This document shows, in pieces, positions 57,601 through 64,000 of a stretch of DNA of 64,000 nucleotides. Under the pieces are notes generated by a model. It had not been told where the DNA came from and ran no database searches. It saw only the letters and a program-made list of their open reading frames with translations. Source of the stretch: Hormiphora californensis. Lineage: Eukaryota; Ctenophora; Tentaculata; Cydippida; Pleurobrachiidae. The stretch is from assembly GCA_020137815.1 (NCBI GenBank), contig CM035361.1, positions 2,660,662 through 2,724,661 on the forward strand, read 5' to 3'. How positions within the stretch are numbered: position 1 is the stretch's first letter; the number at the start of each line of letters is the position of its first letter. A program made the position numbers and the translations under genes.

Positions 57601-58755
57601 TGTGATCCCCATGAGGCCCATCGAATCGCAATTTTGACGCTTGGTAAACTTAACTGGTCCCATGGGGATCACGTATCAGTTCGTTTCGAACTGTCTAATT
57701 AGCGACAGGACGTGCGATAAGATGCACTGATTAGAAACACGATTCGGACGTGGTTGATATACCTTTGAAAAATTTTCATAACTTTTTTTGCAAAATTTTA
57801 CAGAATGTTTGTCATTGCTTTGATCGGTGCTCCCCATGAATTTTCAGAGAAAAAGATATTTTGAAATTCGAATTCTTCCTCATCCCGCTTAAAGTGCCCC
57901 GATTCGGCATGGTATCACGTATCGGTTCGTTTCGAACCGTCTAATTAGCAGCAAGACATGCGATAAGATGCACTGGTTCAACGAACGATTCGGACATGGT
58001 TGTACCTTGATTTTTTTTAAAAATTATTTTCTTTTTCTAATCAGAAATGATCATGTAATCAATACATGGACATTACATTTAACACTTAGAGGTGTTTTAG
58101 TATAGCATTTTGGACAAAAATAGGGTTTTATGGACCAAATATGCTCTACCCCGATTTAACGGACACCCCGATTTAACGGACAAAACCCTTTCCCCCGAGG
58201 GTGCCGTTAAATCGGGGTCCGACTGTATTATTAATTATTATTAATTATTAATTATTAATTATTATTAATTATTTATTAATTAATTAATTAATTAATTAAT
58301 TATTAATTACCCTAAGATAAAGAAGGTGTCCAGCGGATGGTTTAATGATGGCGTTGTCTGATATACACCACCACATGTGCGACTGGGCCGCTGTTACGTT
58401 CTGCTGATTCTCCCAGTCATCTGGTGGGGAGAGACAGGTGATTGTTATCATACAGTAGGGGAGAGACAGGTGATTGTTATCATCTAGTGAGAGAAAGGTG
58501 ATTGTTATCATCTAGTGAGTGAGAGACAGGTGATTTGAAAACCGCAAGTTTTTAATACTTATTTGAGGCATTGCTGGTTTCTACGTAGCAACTACGAAGC
58601 AACATGTGTAATTAATTAACAGTTGTTATCAACAATCAACATACCTTTTAGATGAAGATTAGCAATAACAGCTACTCGGATTTGTGTTCTACTGTTTCTG
58701 AACTCCCCCAGGACGCACTTGAACCACTGGGTCTCTTCACTGTACGTCACAGTTA
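54651..58755 (-). CDS. Ig-like single-pass membrane protein, C-terminal exons
   Basis: Seven minus-strand exons join in phase: 58645-58755, 58311-58420, 56828-56915, 56625-56706, 56376-56434, 55223-55295, 54651-54753. The first encodes an Ig-type F-G hairpin (ETQWFKCVLGEF). The next three form an Ig-like domain with Cys (HMWWCISDN), core Trp (LYLRWFREHG), ELHKL-type strand (LAFSNLHKL) and EAGDNFHC, the D-x-G-x-Y-x-C position. NVT, NGT and NYT are glycosylation sequons. A Cys-bearing stalk is followed by a membrane helix (VVVYILLYATLVAL). The 38-residue tail has basic RRVSS and ends DVETV, a class I PDZ ligand (T at -2, V at 0). A cell-surface recognition or adhesion role is inferred from this layout. 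The first exon needs one carried base upstream; its source is uncertain. The gene converges on the RhoGEF, with 1.3 kb between stops. Confidence 0.75.
55168..55213. mobile_element. 46-bp CAGTC MITE beside the transmembrane exon
   Basis: Ends CAGTCAGA / TCTGACTG, TA at the left. It lies 9 bp inside the intron after the transmembrane exon. Reading through the donor gives an alternative tail that stops in this element. Confidence 0.7.
55357..55445. repeat. (CT)n tract
   Basis: A degenerate CT repeat within the intron preceding (on the minus strand) the transmembrane exon. On that strand it is purine-rich. Confidence 0.8.
55796..55846. repeat. palindrome
   Basis: cagagtctgtactctgtatg with its complement around a short centre; a second short inverted pair (gttcattgaacaatgaac) follows. 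Within an Ig-gene intron. Confidence 0.85.
56260..56366. mobile_element. hAT-type MITE, copy 8 (Ig-gene intron)
   Basis: Begins CAGGAACCGACCGAATCAGG. The right end has lost its final TG and the target duplication is no longer clear (aagtttac / aatcatta). It lies 9 bp from the donor of exon 56376-56434 on the minus strand. Confidence 0.8.
57160..57280. repeat. VNTR-ended element relative
   Basis: Degenerate 'aatgtgtcccgaacctgtcc' units ending cgttccggcggtggtatgtc. Both the units and the end match the array at 22384-22680. Confidence 0.65.
57283..57390. repeat. (ATTA)n low-complexity tract
   Basis: Irregular ATTA/TTAA repeats. The CAGTCGGACC element at 57392 inserted in it, and the tract resumes at 58226-58309. 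Confidence 0.9.
57392..58225. mobile_element. 834-bp CAGTCGGACC element (Ig-gene intron)
   Basis: TA-flanked ends CAGTCGGACCCCGATTTAAC and complement with extra subterminal motif copies. Internal modules 'gatcacgtatcagttcgttt' and 'cacgattcggacgtggttg' match the 23128-24356 element. No transposase. Non-autonomous. Confidence 0.88.
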
Positions 58756-59034
58756 CTGTGAAATTATATTAAATAATATTAATTAATATAACGAGGTTTT
58801 TGACGATCATTTTGTGTCTTTGAGAATCACCCGAAGGGCCAACTATAGGTTGAATACTAACTAAATTGGGAGAGAGAAGAAAATTGTCCACCTAGCATGC
58901 TAGGCAACTGCTTCTTCATAAATATTATGGAACGCTGACATCACCTGCACCATCCGTTCCTAGCCTATCTCTCACTTTCTTCCTACCCATGTTGTTGTAC
59001 GCTCTGGGCTTCCTGACAATGTCAAGGTGCGAAT

Positions 59035-59410
59035 TTATGAGATCAACGTCAGGGAGGTGCAGTGCTGTTCCAGAAACTCATCACGTGAAAACTTGGCCGC
59101 TATGTAGCCGATTCGGAGATTTCTATATTCGACTGGAGTACACCCTTGGGCGACGTTGAGTAAAACTATCAGTAGTCGTTGATTGGCTCGCTTGAACACG
59201 TTGGCGTAATCTGTCATATTCTCTAGCTTGCTCCCTGGCAGCAGCAGTTCTCCTGGACCTAGATAAACGTTGCCGAATAGCGCTTGGGGTGGAAGAGCTA
59301 GACATCAGGGCAGAAGTAAAAGAATGCACGTGCAGAATTGAATTTCCCCTTGGTGCCCAACTGCAACTGGGAGAGAGGTCTCTAGGTCCCTCTAATAATT
59401 GCACGTGCAA
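59035..59410 (-). other. unassigned protein-like frames, possible remnant
   Basis: Two overlapping minus-strand frames. One includes RLSRSRRTAAAREQAREYDR, an Arg-rich helix. The other, starting at about 59217, includes NQRLLIVLLNVAQGCTPVEY. They may be one frameshifted ancestral frame. I recognise no family and see no splice sites; a transposon-derived remnant is likely. It lies in the Ig-gene intron or 5' region. Confidence 0.25.
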
Positions 59411-59494
59411 GTGTAGTTGCTAGGTGATGTAGCACTGACAATTTGAATAGTAAGTAGTATGATTAGAAGACGGATTATTTGGTATTGTTGGGTT

Positions 59495-59562
59495 TGGTTT
59501 GGTTTGGTTGGGTTGGGTTGGGTTTGGTTTGGTTTGGTTTGGTTTGGTTTGGTTTGGTTTTA
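59495..59562. repeat. (TTTGG)n minisatellite
   Basis: Pentamer repeats of ggttt with some gggtt units. Confidence 0.9.
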
Positions 59563-60421
59563 ACATGTTAGATGATGGTACCTAAGATGATAACCTTGGT
59601 CAAGATATTGTTTATCTATTCTACATGGCTAAAATTCACAACTGATCCTGAGAACACCGGATCCTAATTAATCGCTCCTACGTATGTTTTAAAAGACCTG
59701 CTCTAGTTTGAAAACATTGATTAGATGGTATTCGAGAGCTGGAGAGCTACTTTCTGTAGAATTAGAGAGATTGGGGATGAGACTTGATCTAAGTTAGCTC
59801 ATTCCCTGATTATGTTGGGGGCGTGGTGCGAGAGTAATATAGGTGAAATATTCTGTATTTATGTGTGTAGAGAGATATAGTTTACTACTATACGCTAGAT
59901 CTCTGTCTAGATCTAGTGATCATATGGATGAAATTATGTGAGCTATTGAAATCAATAATAATCATATCCATGCTGATCACTTTCTGAAACGACCATCCCC
60001 TTTTCTTTGATTATGAATGCAGATTCAACGATTTTTAGTTGACGGGGAAATTGTTTTTAAATTTTTTCATATTAAAACTTGGTATAGGCCTAGAAGGAGA
60101 AGCGGGTCTATTTAGCGATTACTTTTAGTTACTATTCAATTTCGTAGCGCTATAATTACAAACCAAAATATACTTGTTATAAAAGCAATGATTTATATTA
60201 TTGTCGTGCGTCTTTGACAAGCATTAATTAATCATATTATTATGGCCTAGAGGATCAAATATAATTAATAGCGGCCAGAGCAGCTCTCTCTCTCTCTTAC
60301 ACACCTTCCTTCGCTATTTTAATAGCTTTCTCTCGCCATGGCCGGCCGCTCTTTCTTTCCATGCACCGATTAAGTCGTTAGTGGCTTATCCATAATCTAC
60401 ATCTGCCCAGCAACCCTCTCT

Positions 60422-60423
<2 letters not shown>
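59563..60423. other. spacer, no gene recognised
   Basis: AT-rich sequence with no inverted repeats or exon signals that I can support. Confidence 0.5.

Positions 60424-60483
<60 letters not shown>
60424..60483. repeat. (CT)n microsatellite
   Basis: A pure CT run of about 60 bp. Confidence 0.92.
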
Positions 60484-60487
<4 letters not shown>

Positions 60488-60591
60488 CCTTAGCTCTCTC
60501 ATTCTATATCGCTTACATCTTATCCATTTTCAGTCCTCAAACTTAGAGAACGGTTATATTTGCCGACCTTTGTATAATTGTGAGTTTGTAG

Positions 60592-60700
60592 CAGGAACCG
60601 ACCGAAACAAGTAAACAACCAATCAGAACTCGTTATTTAGGTCACGTGACTGGTTATGAGCCAATCAGGGACCAGTATTTCCTGATTCGGTCGGTTCCTG
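60592..60700. mobile_element. hAT-type MITE, copy 9
   Basis: A full element in the CAGGAACCGACCGAAACAAG orientation with a perfect 8-bp duplication gtttgtag (60584-60591, 60701-60708). Confidence 0.9.
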
Positions 60701-60708
60701 GTTTGTAG

Positions 60709-61665
60709 TGAATTCTCTGGAAGTCTTTCAGCTACCAATGATCAGACCACGGTTCTTTTGCGCTTAGGCCAATGCTCTGACAGCAGGAAGTAGAACCATA
60801 TGATGAACTACTTATTATAGCAGTAGTCGGTTTTGGTAGATATTATAGTGGTGTGCGTTTCGCCATATCAAGAGATAATGTACGTCTAACGGTCCATACC
60901 GGCTGCCCCTAATGTTATATGATCTCTGCTCTCGGTTTCAGCATTCTGCCGGTTTCAACTGAATTGGTAAATTTGGGCTTTTGTGCCACTCATGGGGCCA
61001 TAATTGATATGGCGGGCTCGAGACTATTATACTCCTATTTCGTTGCCTTGCGAATAGAGCACATAAAAACACCTGTGATTGAGTGTGAATATACTGTAGA
61101 TGTTTTCTTGAAAGGAAAAACGAACATTCTAGGTCTCATCTTTCAGCTCCATTATACAGTTGTATTATAATTCGGCCAGTATGGCATATGACGCTATAGA
61201 TCGTTGGTACATTGCCGTTGACTGGTGTGGAGAAGACTAGAGAGAGCCGCATCGTTAGGTAATCAAAATCTCTCTATAGTTAATGTAACAATCTTTCTTA
61301 TGCTCTCTGTTAGTGAACGTCTCACTTTCTACTTTTTAGTCGTGGATTTAATAGTAACAGTGGCTTTATAATAACCCCAACGATGTCATTGTTGATACTT
61401 TGATGTGTTCTTTTATACTTGGTTGGACGTTGGTTATAAATTGAACCCATTCTATCAGTTGCCAAACTATTATGTTAGAAGAATAAAAGAATAAAATTAA
61501 TCATAAACATTTTGTATATCTATGCTTATGTATATGCTAAAGTAAACTCTGGAATTTGTTAGCTGTACTTGGGTTATACCATGAACTAGTTGAGAGTTGC
61601 TGCAGATGCACTGATGTACTGTTTTAGTATTTCATGTTCTAGACAACATCGTATAGCTCTATCAG

Positions 61666-61717
<52 letters not shown>

Positions 61718-62091
61718 TATCTATTTTCTCTCGATTCTTACTACTTGGAAAACACAGCTGTCAGCTAGGTGTACCATACAGCTGCTAAGTTCTTTGTTTG
61801 GCACTCTGAACTTTATGGAGAGATCCGCTTCATGCCCTCTTTCTAACCGAGTTTTGAACATTTGTAGCTGTGTTTTTGTAACTTTTTATACAATTAAAAT
61901 CTTGTTGTTACACGTATAATCTATTAAACTAATCCTTTACTTACGTGTACATGAAAATATGGGTTCCCCAACCAGATCTGAGCTGTACACTATTGCCTCC
62001 TCACTGGTGCAGGTCTCACCCGAAACCCGCTCATTTGTTAGTAGAGTGTGCGTTTGGGTGCTCGTACACTCCAGTGTTATCGACTGAAAGT
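60709..62091. other. spacer, no supported gene
   Basis: A plus-strand frame at about 60919-61170 (includes SRLLYSYFVALRIEHIKTPV) has no splice partners or known motif. A CT repeat lies at 61668-61716. Otherwise the block is AT-rich. Confidence 0.45.
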
Positions 62092-62224
62092 GAGATTGTT
62101 ACTTTTACTAAAGAGAGTAAGAGAAAGATTGTTACTTTTACTAAAGAGAGCAGAAGAAAGATTGTTACTTTTACTAAAGAGAGCAAGAGAAAGATCGTTA
62201 CTTTTTCTAAGAGAACTAAAGAAA
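62092..62224. repeat. 33-bp tandem repeat, four units
   Basis: Unit begins attgttacttttactaaaga and continues gagcaagagaaag. All frames stay open because the unit length is a multiple of three; one reads IVTFTKESKRK. Two partial units recur at about 63692-63745, so it is dispersed locally. I do not treat it as a gene. Confidence 0.85.
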
Positions 62225-62670
62225 GTAGTGATGGAGCTTGTGCACATTTTTTAAAGCATGATTTTGTCATACGCTGCAGGCCCAGCTCTTGCAACAGCCG
62301 TGGTTCACAATTGTTTCTTGTGACCTAAACTTTTTCTCTGTTTTCATTCTAACTGAGCTTGTTTTCGATATTCCGTTTGAGATTCTAATCGTACTTCAAT
62401 TTCCCAAGTCCCATCACGTTCATCACGGAAATGAACAGGATATAACGTTACGATCATCATATTAATACTAAATTCTGTGTTCTCGGCATGCGAAATATTG
62501 TGATATCGATGCCATTATTATTATGCGCTTCACCCGCTTTAAAATTAACGAATGTGATTATAATTGTGACACATACTATTGTGTAGCACTCGAGTCGAGA
62601 CCCTAATTGATAATTTTGAATTTCAAGTTCCTTATTAGTTATTCGGTAAGCCTTCCAATTTGTGTGATAC

Positions 62671-62717
62671 CTACTCTACATCTGATGCTACATGTATAAT
62701 AGTTCCCAGTGCAGCAA
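62671..62717 (-). CDS. possible Ig-domain exon
   Basis: Between an acceptor (atcgtcacag) and a donor (gtatca) on the minus strand, one frame reads TGNYYTCSIRCRV, like the G-N-Y-x-C strand of Ig domains. It ends in phase 1, as the next Ig exon (58755) needs. It must receive two carried bases, whereas the signal-peptide exon ends in phase 0, so the direct join fails. Confidence 0.35.
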
Positions 62718-62741
62718 CTGTGACGATATGCTCGAACTGTC

Positions 62742-62812
62742 ATGGTTACTATCGAATAGTTACTATGGTTACTATGGTTACTATGGTTACTATGGTTACT
62801 ATGGTTACTGAC
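62742..62812. repeat. 9-bp minisatellite (tatggttac)n
   Basis: About six copies directly after the donor of the signal-peptide exon. They form most of the 98-bp sequence up to the 62717 acceptor. Confidence 0.9.
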
Positions 62813-62816
62813 TCAC

Positions 62817-62954
62817 CTCTCCAGGCATTATTTGAACAATGACATGATCTGAAGATTTGTGTGGTACGTTCCCTGGTCGTGGAATCACGTAACCCGTTCC
62901 TTCGATGGTATACCAATACAAAACCAGGAGAAGAGTGGTCTGAAGTTGGTCCAT
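62817..62954 (-). CDS. signal-peptide exon, probable start of the Ig-like gene
   Basis: The 46-codon exon starts at ATG (62952-62954) and ends at a consensus donor (gag|gtgagt). The translation begins MDQLQTTLLLVLYWYTIEG, a short polar start, a hydrophobic core and a small-residue cleavage region, then a hydrophilic mature start. Strand and position make it the first exon of the membrane protein whose later exons lie at 58755-54651. The phase of the next visible candidate exon does not match, so an exon or a base may be missing. Confidence 0.55.
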
Positions 62955-64000
62955 GATGGTTTGTGTGTTGCTACATGTTGATAGATTCGGATAGATTCGG
63001 CTAAAATGAGGTTGCTATGTTTGAACTTCATTGGTCAGTCATCTGAGTAGTGGATATAGTTTTCAAAGCTCCAGTCTAGATAGGTAATTATAAGAAAGCA
63101 AAGAAGGCGTAGGGATTAGGGCCAAAATTAAGGTTTCGACGGGCTAGATTAGAGAAGATAGGCCACATTGAAAATTTGGGTGGCTGCATTGCCACATTTG
63201 TTGAAGGAAAACACTGTACTGTGTTTCTGAACTAATAATAGGGCTTGTTACACTGTTACAGAGACAAAGAAGCTGCAACACCTCAATCATGCCCCAATTC
63301 TGTTTGGAATTAGCATAATGAGATATTAGCTGTGTATAAATGCAAAGAGTGCAAGTGGCATTTGCATTGTGACCCATGGAAAGGGCTATCCGAATACGAC
63401 TGGAGGAGAGAGAAAGCGAGAGAGATAAGATAGAGGGATAGGGAAAGATAGACTGGGCGAAACGGGGAGATGATATTATGTTAAGCGATGATTCAAGGTG
63501 ATAGGGCGAGAGAAAGATTATGAGAAGAATGGGGTGCCACTGAGAGAGAGAGTGAGAGAGCGATATGGAGACAGGAAATACGTATAATACAGTCTATACC
63601 GTCGTTCCATAAAGACATGAAGAGAGAGAGAGAGAGAGAGCAGAATACAGTGGATTGTACTTGATAGTATAATAGTGAAGATCGGAAGGAGAGATCGTTA
63701 CTTTTACAAAGGAGAGATTGTTACTTTTACCAAAGAGAGCAAAACAGAGAGCTCCAGTGTTACCAAGCTAGGTGAACTGCTGAACTGTATCGGCATGATA
63801 TTGGTATACGAGTTAACTGGAGCGTGGTGAGACTTAATGGAAGATTGCTATAAGGATATACCAAACTGCATGGCTTCTCGGAAAGATATCATAATAGAAA
63901 TACGTGGGATACAGCTGGGTCCTGTATCCCAAATGTATTTCATCTCTGTTGCAATCTTTTCCGGGTCAGACTATTTCAAATGGACATCTTTAGAAACAAT
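62955..64000. other. 5' flank of the Ig-like gene; no gene recognised
   Basis: Contains short GA-rich stretches (about 63405-63660) and two partial 33-bp units (about 63692-63745). Any promoter for the minus-strand gene should lie here, but no TATA or CCAAT arrangement stands out. Confidence 0.45.

Overview
The window is nuclear DNA from a multicellular animal. Protein-coding sequence is broken into short exons (about 60-330 bp, one of 1.8 kb) with GT-AG introns and pyrimidine-rich acceptors, and most of the rest is repeats: (CT)n/(GA)n tracts, (TTTG)n, (CTGT)n, minisatellites, and many small non-autonomous DNA transposons. The gene content (Smaug/SAMD4, a RhoGEF, an Ig-domain membrane protein) is metazoan. 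Small introns and MITE density would suit a sponge or another early-branching invertebrate, but that is inference. One 100-bp run of N (28416-28515) is a scaffold gap. About 4 kb after it, and a shorter block at 19.7-20.3 kb, look poorly base-called.

Layout. 1-5.0 kb: repeat-rich spacer with two abutting palindromes. 5.18-5.25 kb: a CCAAT/E-box cluster, a candidate promoter. 6.0-12.9 kb (+): a 13-exon Smaug (SAMD4) orthologue that splices in phase into 606 residues, with the N-terminal Smaug similarity region, SAM, PHAT and the conserved C-terminal peptide. 13.06-14.40 kb: a 1.34-kb fold-back element with 662-bp arms, just past the Smaug poly(A) signal. 14.4-35 kb: mainly mobile elements (pogo/mariner-like TA-target elements, a 626-bp tandem duplication carrying hairpins, several inverted-repeat families), with only weak exon candidates at 18.9-19.1 and 25.2-25.5 kb. 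35.29 kb: a tRNA-like sequence. 35.6-37.6 kb: a 31-32-bp satellite array. 37.65-53.33 kb (+): a RhoGEF gene with a Dbl-homology domain near its C-terminus and no visible PH domain. 62.95-54.65 kb (-): an Ig-like single-pass membrane protein with a C-terminal PDZ-ligand motif, convergent with the RhoGEF.

The three genes have separate jobs as far as sequence shows: RNA-hairpin-dependent mRNA repression (Smaug), Rho-family GTPase activation (DH protein) and cell-surface recognition (Ig protein). There is no evidence of a shared pathway.

The most unusual pattern is a 109-bp hAT-type MITE (nine copies, most with readable 8-bp target duplications). Four copies lie 9-24 bp from 5' splice sites. Its core, CCAAT-N18-TCACGTGAC-N10-CCAATCAGGG, has almost the same spacing as the cluster upstream of Smaug (CCAAT-N18-TCACGTGAC-N9-CCAATCAGGG). 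A mobile element therefore seems to carry, or to have donated, a promoter-like module.
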